NCBI RefSeq assembly: GCF_008042075.1
Contig: NZ_RDBN01000021.1
Span: 140,410 to 174,243, forward strand
Length of the DNA stretch: 33,834 bases
From: Streptomyces sp. UW30
Lineage (GTDB): Bacteria > Actinomycetota > Actinomycetes > Streptomycetales > Streptomycetaceae
Direction of reading: 5' to 3'
The notes under the pieces are model-generated. The model saw only the letters and a list, made by a program, of their open reading frames with translations, made no database searches and was not told the DNA's origin. The stretch's first letter is position 1. Every line of letters starts with the position of its first letter. Positions 1-7,824 of this stretch are shown here, piece after piece. Made by a program: the position numbers and the translations under genes.

Positions 1-3
1 GAC

Positions 4-678
4 CTAACGCGAACGCTTGGCCAGACGCTCGACGTCCAGCAAGATCACCGCACGGGCCTCCAGCCGAAGCCACCCACGCTGGGCGAAGTCGGCCAGCGCC
101 TTGTTGACGGTCTCACGCGACGCACCGACCAGCTGGGCCAGCTCCTCCTGCGTGAGGTCGTGGACGACATGGATGCCCTCCTCGGACTGCACGCCGAACC
201 GGCGGGACAGGTCGAGCAGCGCGCGAGCCACACGCCCGGGCACGTCCGAGAAGACCAGGTCGGACATCGCGTCATTGGTACGGCGCAGCCGACGAGCGAC
301 GGCGCGCAGCAGCGCGGTGGCCACCTCGGGACGAGCGTTCAGCCAGGGCTGAAGGTCACCGTGGCCCAGACCCAGCAGCTTGACCTCGGTCAGCGCGGTG
401 GCGGTCGCCGTGCGCGGGCCCGGGTCGAAGAGGGACAGCTCGCCGATGAGCTCTCCGGGGCCGACGACGGCGAGCATGTTCTCGCGGCCGTCGGGAGACG
501 TCCGGTGAAGCTTGACCTTGCCCTCGGTGACGACGTAGAGCCGGTCGCCCGGGTCGCCCTCGTGGAACAGGGAGTCGCCACGTGCGAGGGTCACCTCACT
601 CATGGAGGCGCGCAGTTCCGCGGACTGCTCGTCGTCGAGAGCCGCGAAGAGCGGATTGCGCCGCAGAGGGTCGTCCAC
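4..678 (-). CDS. crp: Crp/FNR-family cAMP receptor-like transcription regulator
   Basis: A global transcription regulator of the Crp/FNR family, 224 residues when read from the GTG at 678. That start has a good ribosome binding site (AAGGAGA, 6-7 bases upstream), and the upstream extension to 792 looks non-coding. Residues about 10-110 form the cyclic-nucleotide-binding beta barrel, with the phosphate-binding cassette GELSLFDPGPRTA at 79-91. Residues 175-199 (LTQEELAQLVGASRETVNKAL) are the winged helix-turn-helix. Length and sequence fit the Streptomyces Crp that controls germination and antibiotic pathways, and the gene is in the same order relative to nth as Rv3676 in M. tuberculosis. It is divergent from nth. 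A Crp-like site at 766-779 in the shared upstream region suggests autoregulation. The stop codon lies only a few bases from the window edge. Confidence 0.95.
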   Translation of the reverse strand: MDDPLRRNPLFAALDDEQSAELRASMSEVTLARGDSLFHEGDPGDRLYVVTEGKVKLHRTSPDGRENMLAVVGPGELIGELSLFDPGPRTATATALTEVKLLGLGHGDLQPWLNARPEVATALLRAVARRLRRTNDAMSDLVFSDVPGRVARALLDLSRRFGVQSEEGIHVVHDLTQEELAQLVGASRETVNKALADFAQRGWLRLEARAVILLDVERLAKRSR

Positions 679-765
679 GAGTTCTCTCCTTGTCGACCTG
701 CTCAGGGGATCGCTCCCCCGCGTACCAGGGGACCGTGCTCCCCATTTTGCCGGACGGTCCAAACA

Positions 766-779
766 GTGTGATCTGTCAC
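766..779. promoter_or_regulatory. Candidate Crp operator upstream of crp
   Basis: The sequence GTGTGATCTGTCAC fits the GTG-N6-GNCAC pattern reported for Streptomyces Crp and contains the near-palindrome TGTGA-N4-TCACA. It lies about 90 bases upstream of the crp start and about 100 bases before nth, so it could act on either. A separate 7-bp inverted repeat (GGACCGT 730-736 / ACGGTCC 754-760) sits between it and crp. Seen in the sequence; binding is inferred. Confidence 0.6.
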
Positions 780-882
780 AAGGATGCCGCACAGGTGTCC
801 CGAGGTAAGCGGCAGGGGTCCAATTGGGGGCCGATCTTCAGGGTCCGGGGCGGATGTCAGTGCCGGGCTTTAGGCTGGCCGG

Positions 883-2067
883 GTGTCCAAATCGCCGGTG
901 AGAGCACAGGCCAAGGGGGCTGGGCGGGTGGTTGTACGTCGCGATTCCGCTGTGGGCGAACAGGACCCCGGTGGCGGAAAGAAAACGGCAAAAGCGGCGA
1001 AAAAGGCGTCGGGTGAGGTGGCGGCCAGTGGCCGGAAATCGGCGTCGGCGGTGAAGAGGTCGACGGCCGTGAGTAAGCCGACGGCCGTGAGTAAGCCGAC
1101 GGCTGCGAAGAAGGCGGCGCCCGCGAAGAAGGGAGCGCCCGCGAAGAAGGTGGCTCCTGCGGCAAAGTCCCCTGTCGCGAAAGTGACCACCAAGAAGGCC
1201 GTCAGAAAGAAGCCCGCCATCGCCCCCGAGAAGGCCACCGCCGTCGTCAAGGCCGCCTCCCCGGTGAAGACCGTCGCCCCCAAAACGCCTACGGCCGAGT
1301 CCCGCACCGCCCTTGTCCGCCGTGCCCGCCGTATCAACCGTGAGCTCGCCGAGGTCTTCCCTTACGCCCACCCCGAGCTGGACTTCGACAACCCCTTCCA
1401 GCTGCTGGTCGCCACGGTGCTGTCCGCCCAGACCACCGACCTGCGCGTCAACCAGACGACCCCGGCGCTCTTCGCCAAGTACCCGGCCCCCGAGGATCTG
1501 GCCGCCGCCAACCCCGAGGAGGTCGAGGAGATCCTCCGGCCGACCGGGTTCTTCCGGGCCAAGACCAAGTCGGTCATGGGCCTGTCGAAGGCGCTGGTGG
1601 AGAACTACGGCGGAGAGGTCCCGGGCCGGCTCGAAGACCTGGTCAAGCTGCCCGGCGTCGGGCGCAAGACGGCCTTCGTCGTGCTCGGCAACGCCTTCGG
1701 ACGGCCTGGCATCACCGTCGACACCCACTTCCAGCGGCTGGTGCGGCGCTGGCAGTGGACCGAGCAGACGGACCCGGACAAGATCGAGGCCGAGATCGGG
1801 GCGCTGTTCCCCAAAGGGGAATGGACCGATCTCTCGCACCACGTGATCTGGCACGGCCGGCGCATCTGCCACGCCCGCAAGCCCGCCTGCGGAGCCTGCC
1901 CCATCGCGCCGCTCTGCCCGGCGTTCGGCGAGGGTGAGACGGATCCGGAGAAGGCGAAGAAGCTCCTCAAGTACGAGAAGGGCGGCTTCCCGGGGCAGCG
2001 GCTGAAGCCGCCGCAGTCCTATCTGGACGCGGGCGGCAAACCGGCCCCGCCGCTGGGGGCCGGATGA
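883..2067 (+). CDS. nth: Endonuclease III (DNA N-glycosylase/AP lyase) with long basic N-terminal tail
   Basis: Base-excision repair enzyme that removes oxidised pyrimidines and cleaves the abasic site. The catalytic domain covers residues about 140-360. It has the helix-hairpin-helix LPGVGRKTA (256-264) with catalytic Lys262, catalytic Asp280 in VDTHFQR, and a 4Fe-4S cluster ligated by Cys329, 336, 339 and 345 (C-x6-C-x2-C-x5-C). The first ~135 residues are unusual: a Lys/Ala/Pro-rich, histone H1-like tail with tandem SKPTAV and APAKKG/V units. The GTG at 883 has no clear Shine-Dalgarno but a TAGGCT -10-like hexamer 6 bases upstream, so the mRNA may be leaderless. A later start inside the tail cannot be excluded. 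The enzyme identity is secure; the start is less so. Confidence 0.93.
   Translation: MSKSPVRAQAKGAGRVVVRRDSAVGEQDPGGGKKTAKAAKKASGEVAASGRKSASAVKRSTAVSKPTAVSKPTAAKKAAPAKKGAPAKKVAPAAKSPVAKVTTKKAVRKKPAIAPEKATAVVKAASPVKTVAPKTPTAESRTALVRRARRINRELAEVFPYAHPELDFDNPFQLLVATVLSAQTTDLRVNQTTPALFAKYPAPEDLAAANPEEVEEILRPTGFFRAKTKSVMGLSKALVENYGGEVPGRLEDLVKLPGVGRKTAFVVLGNAFGRPGITVDTHFQRLVRRWQWTEQTDPDKIEAEIGALFPKGEWTDLSHHVIWHGRRICHARKPACGACPIAPLCPAFGEGETDPEKAKKLLKYEKGGFPGQRLKPPQSYLDAGGKPAPPLGAG
1062..1147 (+). repeat. Short in-frame tandem repeats in the nth basic tail
   Basis: An 18-bp unit (GACGGCCGTGAGTAAGCC) occurs twice, exactly, at 1062-1079 and 1080-1097. It is followed by two near-identical units ending in GCGCCCGCGAAGAAGG (about 1117-1150). 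All are multiples of three, so they add or remove six residues at a time from the Lys/Ala-rich N-terminal tail of endonuclease III. Confidence 0.85.
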
Positions 2068-2218
2068 CGGGGCGAGCGGGAAGGGCCGGGGCGCCGGCAG
2101 GCCGTCGTACGGCCATGGGGGCTCGGTCCGTCCGGCGGCGGGACGGCGGTCGTAGCGACGTCTCGGAACGATCTAGGTGCCCTCACGCGTTGGACTCGGC
2201 AGGACGACGGGGGTGGCT

Positions 2219-2914
2219 ATGACGAGGGCGAGCGATACGCAGGACGGGCCGGTGGTGGTCAGCAAGGACGGGCTGCCGGCCTGGCTGGACCCGATGGTGC
2301 GGGTGGTGGAGACCGTCGAGCCGCTGCAGCTGAGCCGCTTCCTGCCGCCGGAGAGCGGCGCGGGGCGCCAGTCCGCCGTCCTGATCCTCTTCGGTGAGGG
2401 CGAGCAGGGGCCCGAGCTGCTGCTCATGGAGCGGGCGAGCTCGCTGCGCTCCCATGCCGGCCAGCCCTCCTTCCCCGGTGGCGCCCTCGACCCGGAGGAC
2501 GGCGACCCGCAGGACGACGGGCCGCTGCGGGCCGCGTTGCGCGAGGCCGAGGAGGAGACCGGGCTCGATCCGAGCGGCGTCCAACTGTTCGGCGTCCTGC
2601 CGAAGCTGTACATCCCGGTCAGCGGCTTCGTCGTCACACCCGTGCTGGGCTGGTGGCGTGAGCCGACGCCGGTCGACGTCGTCGATCCGAACGAGACGGC
2701 CCGCGTGTTCACCGTCCCCGTGGCGGATCTCACGAATCCGGACAACCGCGCCACCACCGTCCACCCCAGTGGCCACAGAGGTCCGGCATTTCTGGTCGAA
2801 TCGGCGCTCGTGTGGGGGTTCACGGCCGGGATCATCGACCGTCTGCTCCATTTCTCGGGCTGGGAGCTGCCCTGGGACCGGGGCAAGCAGGTCCCGCTCG
2901 ACTGGCGGTCATGA
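2219..2914 (+). CDS. NUDIX hydrolase, CoA pyrophosphatase (NudL/UPF0035) type
   Basis: Predicted to hydrolyse the pyrophosphate of CoA or related nucleotides. The UPF0035-type signature is visible as LLMERASSLRSHAG...FPGGALDPED (residues 68-94), merging with the Nudix box whose core REAEEETG (108-115) supplies the metal-binding glutamates. A few extra residues sit between the GG and the REAEEE helix. The ATG at 2219 gives 231 residues with GGGGTGG as ribosome binding site. An in-frame GTG at 2177 (245 residues) is the alternative. The gene lies between nth and the MarP-like protease, as Rv3672c does in M. tuberculosis. About 120 bases separate it from the protease gene, so co-transcription is plausible. 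The exact substrate is not shown by the sequence. Confidence 0.88.
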   Translation: MTRASDTQDGPVVVSKDGLPAWLDPMVRVVETVEPLQLSRFLPPESGAGRQSAVLILFGEGEQGPELLLMERASSLRSHAGQPSFPGGALDPEDGDPQDDGPLRAALREAEEETGLDPSGVQLFGVLPKLYIPVSGFVVTPVLGWWREPTPVDVVDPNETARVFTVPVADLTNPDNRATTVHPSGHRGPAFLVESALVWGFTAGIIDRLLHFSGWELPWDRGKQVPLDWRS

Positions 2915-3034
2915 CAGGGTGTCTGCCGTGCTGTGTCTTCCCGGGGGCCGTCGTGTCCGAAAGCCGCTGTGTGGCGGGCCGGGCCCGTGGCCGACCTGTG
3001 GTGAGCGAAGAGTGACGAGGCGAGGCTCGAACCG

Positions 3035-4234
3035 GTGAACGTGCTGGACATCCTGTTGCTGGTCGCCGCCGTCTGGTTCGCGATCGTGGGCTACCGCCAG
3101 GGCTTCGTCGTCGGCATCCTGTCGGTGATCGGTTTCCTCGGCGGCGGCCTCGTGGCCGTCTACCTCCTCCCGGTCATCTGGGACGCGCTGACCGACAACG
3201 CCGAGGTGAGCACCACCGCCGCCGTCGTCGCGGTCGTCGTCGTGATCGTGTGCGCCTCGGTCGGCCAGGCCCTGACCACCCACCTGGGCAACAAGCTGCG
3301 CCGGTACATCACTTGGTCCCCGGCCCGCGCCCTGGACGCGACCGGCGGGGCTCTCGTCAATGTCGTCGCGATGCTGCTGGTGGCCTGGCTGATCGGCTCC
3401 GCCCTCGCCGGGACCACCTTGCCGACGCTCGGCAAGGAGGTCCGTAGCTCCAAGGTGCTGCTCGGCGTCTCGCGGGCCTTGCCCAACCAAGCGGACACCT
3501 GGTTCGCGGACTTCTCCTCGGTCCTCGCTCAGAACGGCTTCCCGCAGGTCTTCAGCCCGTTCTCGAACGAGCCGATCAACGAGGTCCGGCCGCCCGACCC
3601 GGCCCTGGCCAACAGTCCGGTGGCCACCCGCGCCCAGCGATCCATCGTCAAGGTCATGGGCACGGCGACGAGTTGCGGCAAGGTCCTGGAGGGCACCGGC
3701 TTCGTCTTCGCCGACCGCCGGGTCATGACCAACGCGCATGTCGTCGGCGGCGTCGACGAACCCACAGTCCAGATAGGCGGCGAGGGCAGACGCTACGACG
3801 CGACGGTCGTCCTCTACGACTGGGAGCGCGACATCGCCGTACTCGACGTACCGGACATGGACGCGCCCGCTCTGCGGTTCACGGCCACCGACGCCGAGAG
3901 CGGCGACAGCGCGATCATCGCGGGCTTCCCGGAGAACGGCGCGTACGACGTCCGTGCCGCGCGCGTGCGCGGGCGCCTGCCGGCCAACGGCCCGGACATC
4001 TACCACCGCGGCACCGTGCGCCGTGACGTCTACTCGCTGTACGCGACGGTGCGTCAGGGCAACTCCGGCGGCCCGCTGCTCACGCCCGAAGGCAAGGTGT
4101 ACGGCGTGGTCTTCGCCAAGTCGCTCGACGACGCCCAGACCGGCTACGCGCTGACCGCGGACGAGATCCAGGAGGACATCGTCAAGGGCCGTACCGCCAA
4201 CCAGCAGGTGGACAGCGACAGCTGCGCGCTGTAA
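3035..4234 (+). CDS. MarP-like membrane-anchored periplasmic serine protease
   Basis: A 399-residue trypsin-fold protease behind a CvpA-like membrane domain. The N-terminal ~130 residues hold four hydrophobic segments (about 3-20, 27-50, 62-80 and 103-127). The protease domain begins near residue 200. The triad is visible: His235 in TNAHVVGG, Asp266 in WERDIAVLDV and Ser344 in GNSGGP. Two cysteines, Cys214 and Cys397 near the C-terminus (DSCAL), match in position the Cys214-Cys395 disulfide known in M. tuberculosis MarP (Rv3671c). In that protein the bond responds to oxidation and the enzyme is needed for acid and oxidative stress survival. The start is the GTG at 3035; the ribosome binding site is weak. 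Function in Streptomyces is inferred from the family. Confidence 0.92.
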   Translation: MNVLDILLLVAAVWFAIVGYRQGFVVGILSVIGFLGGGLVAVYLLPVIWDALTDNAEVSTTAAVVAVVVVIVCASVGQALTTHLGNKLRRYITWSPARALDATGGALVNVVAMLLVAWLIGSALAGTTLPTLGKEVRSSKVLLGVSRALPNQADTWFADFSSVLAQNGFPQVFSPFSNEPINEVRPPDPALANSPVATRAQRSIVKVMGTATSCGKVLEGTGFVFADRRVMTNAHVVGGVDEPTVQIGGEGRRYDATVVLYDWERDIAVLDVPDMDAPALRFTATDAESGDSAIIAGFPENGAYDVRAARVRGRLPANGPDIYHRGTVRRDVYSLYATVRQGNSGGPLLTPEGKVYGVVFAKSLDDAQTGYALTADEIQEDIVKGRTANQQVDSDSCAL

Positions 4235-4287
4235 GCCCGTGAGCCCGGGTCAGGGGTGTGCCCGGTCGTGGTGAAGGGTGGCGGCGG

Positions 4288-4470
4288 TCAGCCGCGCGGG
4301 TGGCGCAGGCGCACCGAGACCCAGCGGGCCCGGCGGCGCAGAATGCGCGGAATACCCACCCGGAGGTCCGCGCCCGGCATTTGCGGGGCGCTGCCCCGCT
4401 GGTGGGAGCTCAGCCCACTGGCCGAGCGGCGATTGCGTGCTGCGTCACTGTAGTCGTGCGTCCAGCCCAT
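4288..4470 (-). CDS. Possible small basic protein of unknown function (60 aa)
   Basis: An ATG-started 60-codon frame. It begins MGWTHDYSDAARNRR and ends in a very basic stretch with RILRRRARW. The reason to list it is base composition: about 85% of third positions are G or C, against lower values at positions one and two, which is the host's coding pattern, in a region with no other gene on either strand. No signal peptide or membrane segment is visible. The ribosome binding site is weak (GGGG/GGGGT). A terminator-like hairpin for the opposite-strand protease gene lies inside it at 4383-4399, which argues against it. I do not recognise the family; it may be a chance frame. Confidence 0.4.
   Translation of the reverse strand: MGWTHDYSDAARNRRSASGLSSHQRGSAPQMPGADLRVGIPRILRRRARWVSVRLRHPRG
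4383..4399 (+). terminator. Hairpin downstream of the MarP-like gene
   Basis: GCGGGGC-GCT-GCCCCGC forms a perfect 7-bp stem about 150 bases after the protease stop. There is no T tract, as is usual for many Streptomyces terminators. A weaker GTGGG/CCCAC stem follows at about 4402-4418. Confidence 0.5.
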
Positions 4471-4624
4471 ACCCCGACGTCTGCCCCTGCCCCAAGGTCG
4501 ATAACCGCCCCCAGGGCTCCCAATTGGCCTATGCGCCAGGCAATTGGCTGTTCGTAGGACAGGTGTTCAGTTCCGGATACCGGGCGCGTCCGTGCGGTCA
4601 CCGATCGGGTCCGGGATCCTTGAG

Positions 4625-4868
4625 CCGGACCCCCGGCAGGGTCCGGCGTGACGTCACTTCAGCGGTCGGGTTCGGGATCCTTGAGCCAGTTGATGAGCTC
4701 GGTGGAGAAAGCGACCGGGTCCTCCTCGTGCGGGCTGTGTTTACCCGGGGGACGACCCCCGGACCCCCGGCAGGGTCCGGCGGGACGTCACTTCAGCGGT
4801 CGGGCTCGGGATCCTTGAGCCAGTTGATGAGCTCGGTGGAGAAAGCGACCGGGTCCTCCTCGTGCGGG
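4625..4868. repeat. Direct duplication (about 110 bp) of the hydrolase gene 3' end plus its terminator hairpin
   Basis: Copy A (4625-4734) and copy B (4759-4868) match at all but two of about 110 positions. Copy B contains the terminator hairpin and the last ~25 codons of the hydrolase gene. Copy A is an orphan duplicate downstream of it; its change inside the coding part is synonymous (GAG to GAA in DPEPDR). A third fragment of the same tail (CGGGATCCTTGAGCC) lies at about 4612-4626. A GC-rich hairpin with an ACGA loop (4745-4762) sits at the junction, which suggests replication slippage. Confidence 0.92.
4759..4780 (-). terminator. Terminator hairpin of the hydrolase gene
   Basis: CCGGACCC-CCGGCA-GGGTCCGG forms an 8-bp perfect stem starting 13 bases after the hydrolase stop codon (minus strand). 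The same hairpin is repeated at 4625-4646 as part of the duplicated block. Confidence 0.65.
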
Positions 4869-5743
4869 AAGTGCCCGAGACCGTCGAACAGCCGCCAGCG
4901 GTACGGTGCTTCGACGTACTCGCCCGAACCGGCCGCGCTGCGGGTGCGCATCACGGGGTCGAGGGAGCCGTGCAGATGGAGCGTCGGCACACGCACCGGC
5001 CGCTTCATACGGCGGTTGAACTGGATGCCGTCGGGGCGGGCCAGCGAGCGCACCATCCAGCGGTACGGCTCGATCGAGCAGTGCGCCGTCGACGGGATAC
5101 AGATCGCGCGGCGGTACGTCTCCACCGCGTCGTCGTCCGGCAGCCGCGGGCCGGACCAGTCCCGGATCAGCCGGCCGACGAGCGCTCCGTCGTCGGCCGT
5201 CAGCTGCCGCTCAGGAATCCAGGGCCGCTGAAACCCCCAGATGTAGGAACTGGCACTCGTCTGCTTGACGTCCGAGAGCATCGCCGAGCGCCAGCGCCGC
5301 GGGTGCGGCATGGACGCGACCGCGAGCCGGCGCACCAGCTTGGGGCGCATCACCGCCGCCGTCCACGCCAGGTAGCCGCCCAGGTCGTGGCCGACCAGCG
5401 CGGCGTCCGGCTCGCCGAGCGAACGGATCACGCCGGTGATGTCGAGGGCGAGGTTGGCCGGGTCGTAGCCGCGCGGCGTGCGGTCGCTGCCGCCGACGCC
5501 CCTGAGGTCCATCGCCACCGCCCGGAAACCCGCGTCGGCGAGCGCGACGAGCTGGTGCCGCCAGGTCCACCAGAACTGCGGGAAGCCGTGCAGCAGCAGC
5601 ACCAGTGGACCGTCGCCCATTTCGGCGATGTGGAAGCGCGCGCCGTTCGCCGCGACGTCCCGGTGCGTCACCTCTTTCCCGCCGAGGACGTCGAGTCGTA
5701 CGACCGAGGCGGGTTGAGCCGAGGGGGTGGCGGGATCCGTCAT
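4793..5743 (-). CDS. Alpha/beta hydrolase, epoxide-hydrolase-like (EphE type)
   Basis: A 316-residue alpha/beta-hydrolase with epoxide-hydrolase features. The oxyanion motif is HGFPQFWWTW (52-61). The nucleophile is Asp120 in VGHDLGG, where esterases would have Ser. The likely acid is Asp262 (HGSLDP) and the base His291 (GLGHFPHEE). The substrate epoxide is unknown. The start codon overlaps the stop of the upstream holin-X-like gene (ATGA at 5740-5743), so the two are probably translationally coupled. The same pairing (Rv3669/Rv3670, ephE) lies beside marP in M. tuberculosis, which supports orthology. The last 25 codons and the terminator are duplicated downstream. Confidence 0.9.
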   Translation of the reverse strand: MTDPATPSAQPASVVRLDVLGGKEVTHRDVAANGARFHIAEMGDGPLVLLLHGFPQFWWTWRHQLVALADAGFRAVAMDLRGVGGSDRTPRGYDPANLALDITGVIRSLGEPDAALVGHDLGGYLAWTAAVMRPKLVRRLAVASMPHPRRWRSAMLSDVKQTSASSYIWGFQRPWIPERQLTADDGALVGRLIRDWSGPRLPDDDAVETYRRAICIPSTAHCSIEPYRWMVRSLARPDGIQFNRRMKRPVRVPTLHLHGSLDPVMRTRSAAGSGEYVEAPYRWRLFDGLGHFPHEEDPVAFSTELINWLKDPEPDR

Positions 5744-6237
5744 GACGACGAGCGTGCCACAGCCTCGATGGCCGCGGGCGCCCGGTCCTCCAGCTCCGGC
5801 TGTGCGGCGGGACGCGGGTGCGGCTTGGCCTTCTGCAGGACGCCCGCGGTCTCCTTCATCGAGGCGGCGACCTTCTGCGGGCTCTTGCTCTTCTTGGCCT
5901 TCTTCGCGAAGACGACGCCGATCAGTGCGAGGAGACCCGCGACGAGGACGTTCGCCGCGAAGGAGAGCACGAAGCAGATCGCGAGGTTCCAGTCGCTCCA
6001 GGTCCGAATGCCGTACGCGAGGGCGAAGTTCAGCATCGGCAGCGAGAACACCAGCACGGCGCCCGCCGCCGTGAACGCGCCGCCGCTTGTCGCGCCGCGC
6101 TTGACGTCCTGCTTGAGCTGCGCTTTCGCCAGTGCGATCTCGTCATGCACCAGCGCCGACATCTCGGTCGTGGCCGAGGCGAACAGCTGGCCGATGCTGC
6201 GTTCGGCGCCGACCGGGCTGCCGTCGGGTGCGCTCAT
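5740..6237 (-). CDS. Actinobacterial holin-X-like membrane protein (DUF1469/phage_holin_3_6 family)
   Basis: A 165-residue small membrane protein. An amphipathic N-terminal helix (about 12-48, SIGQLFASATTEMSALVHDE) is followed by two hydrophobic segments (about 53-76 and 84-110) and a charged cytoplasmic tail rich in Lys, Pro and Ala. The pattern E-x-A-L-A-K-A-Q-L-K before the first membrane helix is typical of the DUF1469/holin-X family. Despite the name these proteins are chromosomal, and there is no sign of a prophage here. Its role is unknown; it is coupled to the hydrolase gene by a 4-base overlap. Twin palindromic boxes lie just upstream. Confidence 0.85.
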   Translation of the reverse strand: MSAPDGSPVGAERSIGQLFASATTEMSALVHDEIALAKAQLKQDVKRGATSGGAFTAAGAVLVFSLPMLNFALAYGIRTWSDWNLAICFVLSFAANVLVAGLLALIGVVFAKKAKKSKSPQKVAASMKETAGVLQKAKPHPRPAAQPELEDRAPAAIEAVARSSS

Positions 6238-6255
6238 CGCGGTCTCCCTCGTCGT

Positions 6256-6300
6256 GTACGGATCCGTCTTCTGCCTGACTGCGTACGGTTCCGTCTTTTG
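6256..6300. promoter_or_regulatory. Twin palindromic boxes upstream of the holin-X/hydrolase pair
   Basis: Two near-identical 18-mers, GTACGGATCCGTCTTCTG (6256-6273) and GTACGGTTCCGTCTTTTG (6283-6300), are spaced 27 bases apart. Each contains a palindromic core ACGGNNCCGT. They lie 19-63 bases upstream of the minus-strand gene start at 6237 and look like paired operators for an unidentified regulator. Confidence 0.5.
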
Positions 6301-6315
6301 TACCGTCCCGTCAGA

Positions 6316-7755
6316 TCATGCCCGACGGTGGTCCTCCTCGCCTGCCCTGCCCGTCACTTCGGCAAGCGCGTGGCGTGCGGCGATCTTCTCCTCGGCGATC
6401 CGGCGGTGCTCGACGGCCTTGCGCTCGTGGATGGCGGCCATGCGCAGGTGGTACTCCGGCTCGTCCTGCTCGTAGATGTCCGGAATGCCGTCCGCGTCCT
6501 CGTCGCGCTCCTCGGCCTCGACCATCCTGCGGTACTTGGCGTTACGTATCTTCAGCAGCACCGTCGCCAGGATCGCCGCGATGAGGGACCCGAGCAGTAC
6601 GGCGGCCTTGATCTCGTCGGTCAGCGTGGCGTCGCCCGCGAAGGCGAGCTCGCCGATGAGCAGCGAGACGGTGAAGCCGATGCCGGCCAGGGTCGCGACG
6701 GCGAACACGTCCGCCCACTCCAGGTCGTCGCTGAGCGAGGCCCTGGTGAAACGTGCCGTCAGCCACGTACCGCCGAAGATCCCGATCGTCTTGCCGACCA
6801 CCAGCCCCAGGACCACGCCCAGCGTCTCCGGCTGGGTGAACACAGCGCCGAGCGCGCCGCCGGAGATCACCACACCGGCGCTGAACAGCGCGAACACCGG
6901 GACGGCGAGCCCCGCCGACAGGGGGCGGACGAGGTGCTCGATGTGCTCGCCGGGGGAGTGCTGCTCGTCTTCGTGCCGGGTGCAGCGCAGCATCAGACCC
7001 ATCGCGACGCCCGCGATGGTGGCGTGGACGCCGCTGTTGTACATCAGCCCCCAGATCACGAGGGCGAGCGGGACGTACACGTACCACCCGCGTACGCCCT
7101 TGCGTAGCAGCAGCCAGAAGACGCCCAGCCCGACGACGGCGCCGCCGAGGGCGGCGAAGCTGATCCGGTCGGTGAAGAAGATCGCGATGATGATGATCGC
7201 GAACAGGTCGTCGACGACGGCGAGCGTGAGCAGGAACGCGCGCAGAGCGCTCGGCAGCGAGGTGCCGATGACGGCGAGCACGGCGAGCGCGAAGGCGATG
7301 TCGGTGGCGGTCGGGACCGCCCAGCCGTCCATCGCGCCGCCGCCGGTGACATTGGTCAGCGTGTAGACGAGCGCGGGCACCGCCATCCCGCACAGCGCGG
7401 CGACGACCGGCAGCACGGCCGCCTTCGGGTCCTTGAGATCGCCGGCGACCAGCTCCCGCTTGAGCTCGATCCCGGCGACGAAGAAGAAGATCGCGAGCAG
7501 TCCGTCGGCGGCCCAGTGCTCGACGGACAGGTCCAGGCCGAGGGCCGCGGGGCCCAGGTGGAAGTGGCCGACGGTCTCGTAGCTGTCGGCCAGTGCGGGT
7601 ACGTTCGCCCAGATCAGCGCAGCGATCGCGGCGAGGAGCAGCAGGACACCGCCGACGGTCTCGGTGCGCAGCGCGTCCGCGATGAAGGTCCGCTCGGGGA
7701 GCGAGAGCCGTCCGAAGACCTTGCGGACGGGAGCGGGGGTGCGGGGCGCGGTCAC
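6316..7755 (-). CDS. nhaA: Na+/H+ antiporter NhaA
   Basis: An electrogenic sodium/proton antiporter of the plasma membrane with about 12 hydrophobic segments. Diagnostic motifs are present: ATDIAFALAV (equivalent to Asp133 of the E. coli protein), VVDDLFAII (the paired Asp163-Asp164 ion-binding residues) and VVGKTIGIFG (equivalent to Lys300). The protein is 479 residues from the GTG at 7755, which has GGAGG 8 bases upstream; a GTG-like extension to 7791 has none. Compared with the ~390-residue E. coli form it has a ~70-residue charged cytoplasmic C-terminal tail (DEDADGIPDIYEQDEPEYH onward). It is separated from acs by a terminator and an AT-rich stretch, so it probably has its own promoter. 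Confidence 0.94.
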   Translation of the reverse strand: MTAPRTPAPVRKVFGRLSLPERTFIADALRTETVGGVLLLLAAIAALIWANVPALADSYETVGHFHLGPAALGLDLSVEHWAADGLLAIFFFVAGIELKRELVAGDLKDPKAAVLPVVAALCGMAVPALVYTLTNVTGGGAMDGWAVPTATDIAFALAVLAVIGTSLPSALRAFLLTLAVVDDLFAIIIIAIFFTDRISFAALGGAVVGLGVFWLLLRKGVRGWYVYVPLALVIWGLMYNSGVHATIAGVAMGLMLRCTRHEDEQHSPGEHIEHLVRPLSAGLAVPVFALFSAGVVISGGALGAVFTQPETLGVVLGLVVGKTIGIFGGTWLTARFTRASLSDDLEWADVFAVATLAGIGFTVSLLIGELAFAGDATLTDEIKAAVLLGSLIAAILATVLLKIRNAKYRRMVEAEERDEDADGIPDIYEQDEPEYHLRMAAIHERKAVEHRRIAEEKIAARHALAEVTGRAGEEDHRRA

Positions 7756-7824
7756 AGGGGAGACCTCCGGTCGGTGGGCAGGACGGAGCACTTGCCGACC
7801 AGACTTCCCGGCGCACCTGAGGTT

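Larger units (their letters stand above)
4235..4792. other. Convergent intergenic region with hairpins and duplicated gene tail
   Basis: Between the converging protease and hydrolase genes. It holds a hairpin likely to terminate the protease gene (4383-4399), one possible small minus-strand gene (4288-4470), an imperfect inverted repeat around two CAATTG cores (4520-4548) upstream of that gene, and a tail duplication of the hydrolase gene (4625-4734). No large gene is supported here. Confidence 0.8.

Noticed and set aside
838..1872. 344-residue minus-strand open frame opposite nth
   Set aside because: Antisense shadow of the nth gene; Gly/Arg-rich, no family motif, no ribosome binding site, whereas the plus strand has every endonuclease III residue.
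5740..6237. Prophage remnant
   Set aside because: The holin-X-like gene is a chromosomal membrane family conserved next to ephE; no other phage gene is present.
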